Positions 37,720 through 45,477 are shown, counted from the stretch's first letter. The stretch: 64,000 bases of DNA from Thioclava sp. JE_KL1 (GCF_009296265.1 NZ_WBJS01000003.1:1-64000), one strand, 5' to 3'. Made by a program: numbers and translations. Notes: generated by a model not told the origin, from the sequence alone.

Positions 37720-39237
37720 TCACCAGCTTTTCGTCAGACCAAGGTAGAAGGCAGGATCGCCCGCACCGGTGGACGGCCCATCGGTCAAGGGCGCTGCCAC
37801 ATAACTTCGCACGAAGACCCCTGCCGGGAATTCGGCATCGACCCCGAGACCGAGGGACGCAAAGGTTTCCTCTCCCAGCTCGTCCACCGAGGGACTGTTG
37901 TTCTTCACATAGCCAAGATCGAGGAAGCCGAAAGGCCGAACGCGCCGGACCTGCCCCGCACTCGGGAACAGGTCGCGACCGACTTCGATCGTTGCGGAGA
38001 CGCCACTGTCCCCTTGCGCCTCTGCGAACCGGTAGCCGCGTTCATCCTCGCGTCCGCCGATATAGAATTCCTCGATGCTCGGCAGGCGATCGGGCGAATA
38101 TTGCCCCCAGAACTCGGCGCGCACGGCGCTCTCTGGGCCGAACCATGAGACCGGGTGCTGGTAGCCCAATCCAACGCGCAGGTGCGAGAAATGCTTATCG
38201 CCGTCATCGAAGCCCGCGGCATCCGATGTGCGCTCGCCGATTGAAAGGTTCAGCGCATATTCATAGGCCCCGCCGCCCGGAAGCGCTTTGCCGAAGATCC
38301 AGGAGGCCCCGACGACATCGACCGCGCTGTCGAATTTCGTGCCCGAGACATCCACGTTGGATTCGACCCGCTTCGCCTCGAGAAGCGCATAGCCGTAAGT
38401 ATCCACGTCGCGCAGGACCGGATAGCCGAAGGCGAGCATAGCCGTGTTGCCCTCGATGTCGGTGGACAGAAGCGTGCCGCGCGCGTCACGGCGTGCCGTG
38501 ACCGAGCCCAGATAGACCTCACCGAACCCACCGCCCCCGCCAAGGGGCATGCGATAGGCGAGAGCGCCCCAGACGCTGTCGCCACCGCCATCGAATTCGG
38601 ACGAGCCGGACAGCTCGAACCGCAACCGGTCGCCCGGGGTCAGCGCGCTCAGGAATTCCTGATGGACGCTCAGGATCGCGCTTTCGCCGAAATCGCGCGA
38701 GGGGTGATCGAGGCTCACATATCCCGAGGCCCGATCCTCCGGCGTCGTGATGACGCGGACCCGTGCTGCGGAGGCGCCTTCCGGATAGTCGACCTCTGCC
38801 GTGGCCGAGATCGCTTCGATATCCTCCACGAGCATGATCGCGCGCTCGAATTCCTTCTGGGTGACGGCACGCCGCCCGACAATTGGCTCCACATAGCTGC
38901 GGATCAGGCGATAGGTCGGCTCGTCCACCCCTTCGATCGACACATCGCCGATCTGCCCCTCGTCGACCACGAGCGTCTGACCATCATCTGCGACGAACAC
39001 TTCGGCGAGGAAATACCCGTCCTCGCGATACATGATCTCGAGCGTCTGAGCGAGGTCCTCGGCCGTAACGGTCCCGGTGCGTTGAACGACGACCTGCGCG
39101 GCATATCCGAGGATTTCCGCCGTATCGTAAACGGTTACCCCGGTGAGGTTGAATTGGGTGCCTTGCGCCGAAACAGGAGCCGCGGCCAGCGCCAGAGCGA
39201 GGCTCAGCGCGATTGGTTTCACTCGAAAAATACCCAC
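37720..39237 (-). CDS. two-partner secretion transporter (ShlB/FhaC/HecB family, TpsB)
   Basis: A 505-residue outer-membrane Omp85-type pore. Signal peptide to about residue 25, POTRA region to about 155 (VVDEGQIGDVSIEG, LIRSYVEPIVGRRAVTQKEF), then a 16-strand barrel ending in an aromatic residue (LGLTKSW). The L6 motif is ERGYRFAE, equivalent to VRGY of FhaC. The N-terminal POTRA part has about one and a half repeats, shorter than some. It probably starts at GTG 39237 (GTG 39222 is possible). It secretes a partner; the co-transcribed gene is the repeat protein just downstream. Divergent from an XRE regulator. Confidence 0.85.
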   Translation of the reverse strand: MGIFRVKPIALSLALALAAAPVSAQGTQFNLTGVTVYDTAEILGYAAQVVVQRTGTVTAEDLAQTLEIMYREDGYFLAEVFVADDGQTLVVDEGQIGDVSIEGVDEPTYRLIRSYVEPIVGRRAVTQKEFERAIMLVEDIEAISATAEVDYPEGASAARVRVITTPEDRASGYVSLDHPSRDFGESAILSVHQEFLSALTPGDRLRFELSGSSEFDGGGDSVWGALAYRMPLGGGGGFGEVYLGSVTARRDARGTLLSTDIEGNTAMLAFGYPVLRDVDTYGYALLEAKRVESNVDVSGTKFDSAVDVVGASWIFGKALPGGGAYEYALNLSIGERTSDAAGFDDGDKHFSHLRVGLGYQHPVSWFGPESAVRAEFWGQYSPDRLPSIEEFYIGGREDERGYRFAEAQGDSGVSATIEVGRDLFPSAGQVRRVRPFGFLDLGYVKNNSPSVDELGEETFASLGLGVDAEFPAGVFVRSYVAAPLTDGPSTGAGDPAFYLGLTKSW

Positions 39238-39403
39238 GGAAACATCCTGAAAAACCGCTCGATCACAAATAGTTTACCCAAGGTCAGTCGCTTGTCTAGC
39301 CTGAACAGTTCTCGCTAAGGTTGTGCGTGACATCTGAGCCGCACGGCGCACCTCGCCCTGCGCCGATCACGCAAGTTCCTGTCTTCCCAGATACAACGCC
39401 CCC

Positions 39404-39419
39404 GGGTAACGTAGGGTAA
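39404..39419 (+). promoter_or_regulatory. GGGTAA direct repeat, candidate operator
   Basis: GGGTAA occurs at 39404 and 39414, one helical turn apart, 25-40 bp before the XRE start. An inverted copy (TTACCC) is at 39274-39279 near the tpsB start. Possible operator in the shared intergenic region. Confidence 0.35.
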
Positions 39420-39443
39420 GCTTTGATTTCGGGAGAGGCTGAG

Positions 39444-40097
39444 TTGGAAGGTTCTGCGATCCGGGACATTCGGCGCCGCTTGGGCATCACCCAGATCGAA
39501 CTGGGCGAAAGGCTCGGGGTCGATCAGGGCACGGTGAGCCGGTGGGAGCGCCAAGTGGAAAATCCGCGCCCCGCAACGCTCGCGCGTCTGCGATCACTTC
39601 TGGAGCGCGATGAGGAGCGGCGAGCCTTCAACAGAAGCCTCGCGATCGTGCGGTGTGACCTGCGCCCCGCGTCACTCCTCGATCAGAATCTGCGGCTCGT
39701 CGAAATTTCGGCCTCCGGCAAGAAAGCCTTCATCGATCGCGGACAGGATCCCTTCAAGCTCATGGGAACGTCTTTTGAAACCTACTCCAATCGCATCGGC
39801 GCGCCGCATCTTCGGGATCACCTGCTGGAATCGGGTTTTCTCGACGGGGCGGCCCTTCTGTTCAGCTTCGCAGTGAATGCGAGTGGGAAAGGGAATATCT
39901 CGATCTGGGAGCCTCTGACGGAGGACGGGCAGTTTGTCGGGGCGCTCAACTACATCACCTCTTTCTTCGACTTCCCCGCCAATGACGAATTCACGATCGA
40001 GAAGATCGGCTTCGTTGCGACCGACAATCCCGGAACCTTTCATGTCACCCATGCGGGTCAGCGCGCCCATCTGATCGACGGCGCGTCGTTATACTGA
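39444..40097 (+). CDS. XRE-family regulator with PAS-like C-terminal domain
   Basis: A 217-residue protein. IRDIRRRLGITQIELGERLGVDQGTVSRWER near the N-terminus is a helix-turn-helix of the XRE/Cro type. The remaining 150 residues (ASLLDQNLRLVEISASGKKAF, GTSFETYSN, FFDFPANDEFTIEKIGFVATD) resemble a PAS-type sensor domain. A TTG start at 39444 with GGGAGAGG five bases upstream is preferred over TTG 39423. Being divergent from tpsB and upstream of the lipoprotein cluster, it may regulate one or both; no ligand can be named. Confidence 0.75.
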   Translation: MEGSAIRDIRRRLGITQIELGERLGVDQGTVSRWERQVENPRPATLARLRSLLERDEERRAFNRSLAIVRCDLRPASLLDQNLRLVEISASGKKAFIDRGQDPFKLMGTSFETYSNRIGAPHLRDHLLESGFLDGAALLFSFAVNASGKGNISIWEPLTEDGQFVGALNYITSFFDFPANDEFTIEKIGFVATDNPGTFHVTHAGQRAHLIDGASLY

Positions 40098-40162
40098 CGG
40101 GGACCGGGGCGGCCGCAGCGCTTGGATGATCGGCCCCCTCGCCGCGCAACTCATCGGGCCCG

Positions 40163-40187
40163 CCAAAACGCATATTTCCGCCCTCCC
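40163..40187 (+). promoter_or_regulatory. 25-bp conserved upstream box, copy 1
   Basis: CCAAAACGCATATTT, one variable base, then CGCCCTCCC. Matches copy 2 at 41461-41485 at 24 of 25 positions. It lies 135 bp before the first lipoprotein gene and is followed at short distance by CGTGATC in both places. Confidence 0.65.
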
Positions 40188-40322
40188 ACCGATCACCGCT
40201 TCGTGATCAAATGCCAAGAATGACGACGGCGCAAGACCTTAGCGGGAGCGGCCACCCTCTTGCTTTTGGCACCACGCCACTTCCGTCACCCCTTGCGCAA
40301 CGCATTCAGAGAGGTCCTCAAA

Positions 40323-41087
40323 ATGAACAAGCTCGTTCTCAGCGCCATGCTCGTCTTCGCGCTTTCGGCATGTCAGGAAGAGGAAGACAAGACCGAGGAG
40401 ACCGGCTCGGCGACTACCTCAACGACGCAGAGCGCGGAGCCCGCAAAGGAAGATACCGCGACGGCCGATGACGGCGGCGGCGCGATGGATGAGGCCCCGA
40501 AAGCCGCAGCGCAGGAGCCTGCCGCGACGCAAGCGGCGACCTCGTCCGAAGTCAGCCAGGAGGCAATCGACGCCTGCATCGACGCGGTGCGCGCGGCGCA
40601 TGGCGCGATGGGCGGCACGGTTTTGAGCACCGAGTTCTCCGAGGCGAATTCGCTTGTCATGCTGAAAAGCGCCGACGATGCCGAATGGCGTTGTCTCGTC
40701 TCGAATGACGGCAGCGGTGCGAGCGTGGAACAGGTCAGCGCTCCGACGTCCACGGAAGACAGCGCCACGGCCGACGACGGTGGCGGTGCGATGGACGGTG
40801 CCCCTGCGGAAGAGCCGGCGACCGCGGATGACGGTGGCGGCGCCATGGATGGTGCGCCGCAGGAAAGCGGCATGCCGTCCGTCGGCAGCCCGACCGATGT
40901 GACCGATTTCGTCGGCGCGCCTGCGGGTCAGGCGGTCGGCGGGCTGGAGGCGCTCGGCTTCGAGTCGATCCGCACCGAGGGGCTCACCGCCTACTGGTTC
41001 AACCGGGCGACCGGTGCCTGCGCGAAGATCACGACTTCAGATGGGAAGTTTTCAGAAATCACGATGCTTCCTGCGGAAGACTGCTGA
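40323..41087 (+). CDS. modular lipoprotein with ATADDGGGAMD repeats
   Basis: 254 residues. A lipoprotein signal with lipobox LSAC (Cys17) is followed by a Glu/Thr linker. The motif ATADDGGGAMD is at 47-57, 149-159 and 167-177. A central module (VSQEAIDACIDAVRAAHG...EWRCLVSNDGSG, 78-134) has two Cys and resembles the lipoprotein at 42.8 kb. The C-terminal module (191-254: VTDFVGAPAGQAVGGLEALGF, TGACAKITTSDGKFSE, MLPAEDC) is nearly the whole mature part of the lipoprotein at 44.25 kb. So it is a fusion of domains found singly elsewhere in the cluster. Membrane-anchored in the periplasm; function unknown. Confidence 0.8.
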   Translation: MNKLVLSAMLVFALSACQEEEDKTEETGSATTSTTQSAEPAKEDTATADDGGGAMDEAPKAAAQEPAATQAATSSEVSQEAIDACIDAVRAAHGAMGGTVLSTEFSEANSLVMLKSADDAEWRCLVSNDGSGASVEQVSAPTSTEDSATADDGGGAMDGAPAEEPATADDGGGAMDGAPQESGMPSVGSPTDVTDFVGAPAGQAVGGLEALGFESIRTEGLTAYWFNRATGACAKITTSDGKFSEITMLPAEDC

Positions 41088-41110
41088 AGGTGTAGGGTGA
41101 AACCAACGAG

Positions 41111-41371
41111 ATGACGCTCTGTCGGATCCTCATCGGCCTCTTCGTGCTCCTCTGGATCGCGGCGCTATTGCTACTCGCAATCGGCACGTTTGGCTGGTTC
41201 GGACAGGAGCGCGATCCACTTTCTGGCGTCTCTCTGATGCCGCTTGGCCTGCCTTGGAACATGATCGTTCCCGTGCCGGAAAGTGCGGCCGCCCTCTGGG
41301 CGGTTGCCGCGCCCGGCGTAAATCTCGCCCTGCTTGTTATCGCTTGCAGAGTGCTGCGCCGTCGCCACTGA
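41111..41371 (+). CDS. small two-helix membrane protein
   Basis: 86 residues with TM1 (ILIGLFVLLWIAALLLLAIGTFGWF), a short loop (GQERDPLSGVSLMPLGLPWN) and TM2 (LWAVAAPGVNLALLVIACRVL), ending RRRH. No family recognised, but the pattern is seen in Rhodobacterales small membrane proteins. It lies 23 bp after the lipoprotein gene and is probably co-transcribed. Confidence 0.65.
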   Translation: MTLCRILIGLFVLLWIAALLLLAIGTFGWFGQERDPLSGVSLMPLGLPWNMIVPVPESAAALWAVAAPGVNLALLVIACRVLRRRH

Positions 41372-41460
41372 GCGGCCCGAACCACCACGTCTTCACTGCT
41401 TATAGGCGTCGGCGCGTCCCGGAAAACGGCGCCACCTTGCCCTTAGGTCAACAGATTCTC

Positions 41461-41485
41461 CCAAAACGCATATTTTCGCCCTCCC
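41461..41485 (+). promoter_or_regulatory. 25-bp conserved upstream box, copy 2
   Basis: Differs from copy 1 (40163-40187) by a single C/T. It lies 160 bp before the SH3 protein gene, with CGTGATC 15 bp downstream of the box, as at copy 1. The repetition suggests one regulator or sigma factor reads both units. Confidence 0.65.
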
Positions 41486-41645
41486 CAAACTCACGTCCGC
41501 GTGATCTGATTTGCTAAAGCATGGTCTGAAAAGAAATTTTTAGCCCGGACGTCGCTCACCCCGATCGGGAACGAGCGATTTTATGCGCGCGCGCGTGGTC
41601 CATTCCCAGGCCTCGCGGCCTGTCCGAACCGAGAGGAGACACGTC

Positions 41646-42743
41646 ATGTTCCAAGCGGCCCCGTTCCTGCATGCGTTCCGCGCCGCCTCGACCGCCGCGC
41701 TTTGTGTCCTTACCCTCGCGTTCGCCACGAACCCCGCCTCCGCCCAAGAAAGCGTGCCGATCAGCTTCCCGCGCGGGCAGTCGGGCGTGGCCATCAACGG
41801 CGCAGTGACCGGTCGGGACTATATCGACTACGTGCTGCGCGGAACTGTCGGCCAGCGGATGAATGTCGATCTCAGGGTCACGGGCACGAACGGCAACGGG
41901 ATCGCCTATTTCAACATCCTGCCCGCGGGAATGGACTATAACGGTCTGTTCGTTGGCTCGAATGAAGGCAGTTCGGCGAGCGTGGTGCTGCCCGAAACCC
42001 GTGACTGGGCGATCCGCGTCTACCTGATGGGCAATGACCGGGATACCGGCAAGACGGTCGGCTTCACGATCAATGTCTCGATCACCGGGAAAGACAGCGG
42101 CGGCTCGACCTCGGGCGGCAGTCAGAGTGGCGGGATGCTTCCCGAAGAGGATTTCTTCGTCGTGACGCTCCGCACGCCGGGCGACACGCTCAATATCCGC
42201 AACGCACCGCGCCCCAGCGGCCGACTGCTGGGCAAGCTGCCCAACGGCACAGTCGTTCGCAATGTCGGCGGCTGCACGATGTCGGACGGTCGGCAATGGT
42301 GCAAGGTTCAGGACTCGCAAGGTGGTGTGCAGGGTTGGGTCGCAGCCCGTTTCCTGCGCCTTCCCGGGCCGGGTGGCGGAGAGAACAGCGCAACCGCCGA
42401 TGATGGCGGCGGGGCAATGGCGGGCAGCGGGTCGGCAGACATCCGAGTGCGGTTTGCGCCCGGTTCGAGCGGCGCGGAGCTCTCCGGTCAGCTGCTTCCG
42501 CAGAGATCGCAGCGATATATCCTCGGCGCGGCCAACGGGCAGAACCTGTATTTCCGGCTCGCCGCCAACGGGCCCGGGATGACCTACGTGATTTACAACC
42601 CGGACGGGTCCGTCCTGCTCGACGAAATGCCGGCAGCGCAGGAATACCGTGGCCAACTCTTTCAGTCGGGCGACCACATCATCGACGTCTACAACACGGC
42701 CAACGGCGCGCAATCCTACACGGTTATCTTCGGGATCGACTGA
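41646..42743 (+). CDS. exported SH3-domain protein flanked by two PPC-like modules
   Basis: 365 residues. Signal peptide to about 34 (ATNPASAQ). A beta-rich module (about 36-148) starts ISFPRGQSGVAINGAVTG. A Gly/Ser linker precedes a bacterial SH3 domain (178-238: TLNIRNAPRPSGRLLGKLPNG, GGVQGWVAARFL). A linker contains ATADDGGGAM (249-258), the motif repeated in the lipoprotein at 40.3 kb. A second beta module (265-365) starts VRFAPGSSGAELSGQLLP and parallels the first, so the protein is an internal duplication around SH3. SH3_3 domains bind peptidoglycan peptides. The start at 41646 follows GAGAGGAGAC. Confidence 0.8.
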   Translation: MFQAAPFLHAFRAASTAALCVLTLAFATNPASAQESVPISFPRGQSGVAINGAVTGRDYIDYVLRGTVGQRMNVDLRVTGTNGNGIAYFNILPAGMDYNGLFVGSNEGSSASVVLPETRDWAIRVYLMGNDRDTGKTVGFTINVSITGKDSGGSTSGGSQSGGMLPEEDFFVVTLRTPGDTLNIRNAPRPSGRLLGKLPNGTVVRNVGGCTMSDGRQWCKVQDSQGGVQGWVAARFLRLPGPGGGENSATADDGGGAMAGSGSADIRVRFAPGSSGAELSGQLLPQRSQRYILGAANGQNLYFRLAANGPGMTYVIYNPDGSVLLDEMPAAQEYRGQLFQSGDHIIDVYNTANGAQSYTVIFGID

Positions 42744-42785
42744 CATCCGAACTGCCCTCTCGACTTCAACGGAAAGGAAGAAGAC

Positions 42786-43133
42786 ATGCCCAGACTGATC
42801 GGAATCATGGCCGGGCTCGGTGCGCTCGCGGCGCTTTCGGCCTGCGTCGAGGACACCGGCGGATCGGCAGCCCAAATGCCTGTCGCGCCCGGCAGCCCGC
42901 CCTTCATCACCAGCATGTCTCCGGATGTCAGCCAGGCCGCGATCGACTCCTGCCGATCGGCCCTGGCGGCCCAGACAACGGGCGGCGTGACCGTGGTCGG
43001 TGGAGAGACGTCGCAGGCCGCAACCGCCATCTACATGCGGGTCGGCGCAAACGGCGCTCCGTGGCGCTGTCTCGTCGGCGCGGATGGAAGCAACCCGCAA
43101 ACCATGTTCATGGGCAGCGAAGGCTACCTCTGA
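42786..43133 (+). CDS. small lipoprotein, cluster module A
   Basis: 115 residues. Lipobox ALSAC (Cys20), short linker, then VSQAAIDSCRSALAAQTTGG...WRCLVGADGSNPQ, which corresponds to residues 78-134 of the modular lipoprotein at 40.3 kb, including both Cys that may form a disulphide. RBS GGAAAGGAAG precedes it. It follows the SH3 protein gene by 42 bp. Unknown function, probably periplasmic face of a membrane. Confidence 0.75.
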   Translation: MPRLIGIMAGLGALAALSACVEDTGGSAAQMPVAPGSPPFITSMSPDVSQAAIDSCRSALAAQTTGGVTVVGGETSQAATAIYMRVGANGAPWRCLVGADGSNPQTMFMGSEGYL

Positions 43134-43199
43134 TCGGCACCGACCTTCGGGGGCGGCGTATGGCCCCTGCCCCGAAAGCCTCAACAGGTGGAGACAGCC

Positions 43200-43382
43200 T
43201 TGTTCAACGCTCTCAGCACACCGGTCAAATACGCAATCATTGGCTGCATCGCCCTGATCATCGGGTGGTTCATTTCACGCACCCTAGGCTTCGGAGGCAC
43301 ATCTTGGTGGTCCTCCGCTCTTGCCGGGGCCGTGGGCGGCTACATCGGCGGAATGCTCCGGGAGAGACGGGGCCGAACTTGA
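43200..43382 (+). CDS. tiny membrane protein
   Basis: 60 residues from a TTG start behind AGGTGGAG (a GTG at 43188 would add 4 residues). One or two hydrophobic helices (KYAIIGCIALIIGWFISRTLG, SALAGAVGGYIGGML) and a basic RERRGRT tail. The Gly-zipper-like AGAVGGYIGG resembles the helices of GlsB/YeaQ proteins such as the next gene. Function unknown. Confidence 0.5.
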   Translation: MFNALSTPVKYAIIGCIALIIGWFISRTLGFGGTSWWSSALAGAVGGYIGGMLRERRGRT

Positions 43383-43443
43383 TCGAGGTCGAGAACCGTT
43401 CGCCCGGCCTGAAAGATTTCATAGCAATCGTGGGGATCCAGTG

Positions 43444-43791
43444 ATGAAACAGAAACTACTCATGGCCTTCATGGCCACCGCTTTCGCAGCGCCCGCCTTT
43501 GCGCAACAAGGCCCCGCGAACGCGGTCGGCGCCGGGATGGGGCTGATCATCGGCATCCTGATTGCCGTCGTCGTCGGCGGGCTTGTCGGCTGGCTTGCGA
43601 GTCTGCTCGTGAAGGGGACCGGTTCCGGTATCGGGCTCGACATTCTGATCGGGATCGGCGGCTCGATCCTCGCGAGCGTCCTGCTCCGGCTGTTCGGAAT
43701 TCAGATCGCGAGCGCGCTCGGCTCGCTGATCGTGATGTTCCTCGGAGCGGTGCTTCTGCTGCTGATCGTGAAGATGGTCCGCAAGACCTGA
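43444..43791 (+). CDS. GlsB/YeaQ/YmgE-family stress-type membrane protein
   Basis: 115 residues. A signal-like N-terminus (MKQKLLMAFMATAFAAPAFAQ), then the Gly-rich transglycosylase-associated helices GLIIGILIAVVVGGLVGWLASLLVKG, GIGLDILIGIGGSILASVLL and a third helix LGSLIVMFLGAVLLLLIV. The family is widespread, stress-induced and without a proven biochemical role despite its name. The added cleavable-type leader is longer than in most members. Confidence 0.8.
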   Translation: MKQKLLMAFMATAFAAPAFAQQGPANAVGAGMGLIIGILIAVVVGGLVGWLASLLVKGTGSGIGLDILIGIGGSILASVLLRLFGIQIASALGSLIVMFLGAVLLLLIVKMVRKT

Positions 43792-43845
43792 GCCCTGCGA
43801 AAGACGCCCGCACTCACCGGTGACCGACTTGAAGGGAGAAGAACG

Positions 43846-44148
43846 ATGAAAACCACTGTGACCATCGCAGGCCTGTTCGCGGCCTCGGCCCTGCTCGCAG
43901 GCTGCGTCGAGACCGGAGGCTCGGACCCTGCGCTCAGCGGCACCGACACTCAATTCGACACCATGACCGGTCCCTGCGTCGCGCAGGCCGCGACCCTGAC
44001 CGGCACCAGCGCGGGTTCGGTCACCATCCTCGACCGCATCCAGACCGGCGGCGGCCCGATCCTCACGCTCATGGCGGGCGGGAGCAAATACACCTGCCGC
44101 CTTGAAGCGAACGGCAGCGTCACAGTCTTCAGCGAATACGCGAACTGA
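43846..44148 (+). CDS. small lipoprotein, module A-like
   Basis: 100 residues. Lipobox LLAGC (Cys20); the mature part has two Cys (GPCVAQAATLTGTSAGSV, KYTCRLEANGSVTVF), matching in order and spacing the central module of the 40.3 kb lipoprotein and the 42.8 kb lipoprotein, at lower similarity. GGGAGAAG precedes the ATG. Confidence 0.7.
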   Translation: MKTTVTIAGLFAASALLAGCVETGGSDPALSGTDTQFDTMTGPCVAQAATLTGTSAGSVTILDRIQTGGGPILTLMAGGSKYTCRLEANGSVTVFSEYAN

Positions 44149-44251
44149 CGCGCCGCCTGCGGCCACGCCTCCCTCATAGCGGGGCCGCAGCCAAGATTTT
44201 CCAACCGCGCATAGATCTGAACTGGCGCACAAACTGTCGAAGGAGACGACC

Positions 44252-44557
44252 ATGAAGACGAAACTGATCTGGACCTTTGCCGCGGCCCTTCCGCTTGCCG
44301 CCTGCGTGGAGACCGGCGACACGAGCATGCCCGAGCAAGGTCGCCCAGCGGTCGGTAGCGAATACGACCTCTCCTCTTTCGAGGGCGCTCGCGCGGGTCA
44401 AGCCGAAGGCGGGATCATGGCGCTCGGCTATGAGCGCATTCGCTCCGAAGGGCTAACCTCGTGGTATTTCAATCGCTCCACTGGCGCCTGCGCACGCATC
44501 ACGACCTCGGACGGTCGTTACTCCGACGTGACCATGCTGCCGGCTGAGGATTGCTGA
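44252..44557 (+). CDS. small lipoprotein, cluster module B
   Basis: 101 residues. Lipobox PLAAC (Cys18), then YDLSSFEGARAGQAEGGIMALGY, EGLTSWYFNRSTGACARITTS, DGRYSDVTMLPAEDC. This aligns over its full mature length with the C-terminal 64 residues of the modular lipoprotein at 40.3 kb, including both Cys and the ending MLPAEDC. RBS GAAGGAG. Last gene of the cluster. Confidence 0.78.
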   Translation: MKTKLIWTFAAALPLAACVETGDTSMPEQGRPAVGSEYDLSSFEGARAGQAEGGIMALGYERIRSEGLTSWYFNRSTGACARITTSDGRYSDVTMLPAEDC

Positions 44558-44675
44558 CGGACGCTACGGTTTCCCGGTCAGTAGGCTCGTGAGCAGTCTG
44601 CATTCGCGCTACGCCGCTTTTTGCAGAGCTGCCTCGGTGCCGGTTTTGAACTGTGTGTTCCTGAAAGACAGATGC

Positions 44676-44698
44676 GGGGCTGCACATCGTGCAGCCCC
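44676..44698. terminator. perfect 10-bp hairpin closing the lipoprotein cluster
   Basis: GGGGCTGCAC (44676-44685), ATC, GTGCAGCCCC (44689-44698). No T-run follows on either strand, so it may be a Rho-type or bidirectional stop, or a protein-binding palindrome near the integrase gene. Confidence 0.45.
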
Positions 44699-44844
44699 AA
44701 GCTCGTGAAGCTTTCGCGGGAGGGCAGCTTCCGAGCGATATTGACTGGGGACCGAACGTCCTTTTTTGATTCGAAATAGCAGACATTGGTTGGGGCTAGG
44801 GTCTACGACAGCAAAGGGCCGTCCATGAAGGGCGGCCCGGTGGA

Positions 44845-45477
44845 TCAGATCTCAACAGCCTCAGAGATCGCAAGCGCATCCTCCAATTCGACCCCCAAAT
44901 ATCGGACCGTGCTGTCCATCTTGGTATGGCCAAGCAGGAGCTGAACGGCGCGAAGGTTTCCTGTCTTCCGATAGATCTGCGCGACCTTGGTGCGGCGCAT
45001 CGAGTGCGTGCCGTAGGAGCTGGGTTCGAGGCCGATGGAGGTCACCCAGTCACGACCCAGGCGGGCGTATTGCCGCGTTGAGATGTGAAGGCGCTCAAGG
45101 AAACGCCCAGGCCAAAGATACTCTGACCCAATCATCATCGGGTCGTCGAGCCAATCCGCGAACGAGTTGCGGGTTCCCACAGTGATTTCGAACCGAACCG
45201 GCTTCTGTGTCTTGCTCTGGATGATCGAAGCTCGTTCTTTCACCTGCCCAGCGGCGAAGACTTCAGCGACCTTCAATGTCACGAGATCACATCCACGGAG
45301 CTTGCTGTCGATGGCGAGGTTGAAGAGTGCAAGGTCGCGCACCTTGTCGGCGATCTCCAATCGAACGCGAATTGCCCAGACATGCTTTGGAAGGAGCGGA
45401 CGTTTCTGGCCGACGAGGCGGCCCTTTTTCCAGGCTTGGCGTTTGGCGCGGATGGCAGGCAGGTTCATGGTAGGCAT
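44845..45477 (-). CDS. compact tyrosine recombinase/integrase
   Basis: A 210-residue catalytic-domain-type integrase with no large N-terminal core-binding arm. SKLRGCDLVTLKV carries the first Arg, GTHSMRRTKVAQIY the His-x-x-Arg, LLGHTKMDSTVRYLG the His and the Tyr nucleophile. All catalytic residues are present, so it looks intact. Near-identical short integrases occur in many Proteobacteria as stand-alone genes. The start at 45477 (MPTMNLPAIRAKR) matches that family; upstream codons do not. It may mobilise the neighbouring accessory block, but no attachment sites were identified. Confidence 0.85.
   Translation of the reverse strand: MPTMNLPAIRAKRQAWKKGRLVGQKRPLLPKHVWAIRVRLEIADKVRDLALFNLAIDSKLRGCDLVTLKVAEVFAAGQVKERASIIQSKTQKPVRFEITVGTRNSFADWLDDPMMIGSEYLWPGRFLERLHISTRQYARLGRDWVTSIGLEPSSYGTHSMRRTKVAQIYRKTGNLRAVQLLLGHTKMDSTVRYLGVELEDALAISEAVEI

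Noticed and set aside
44676-44698. The 10-bp hairpin as a standard rho-independent terminator
   Set aside because: No T-tract on either strand; kept as a hairpin with uncertain role.
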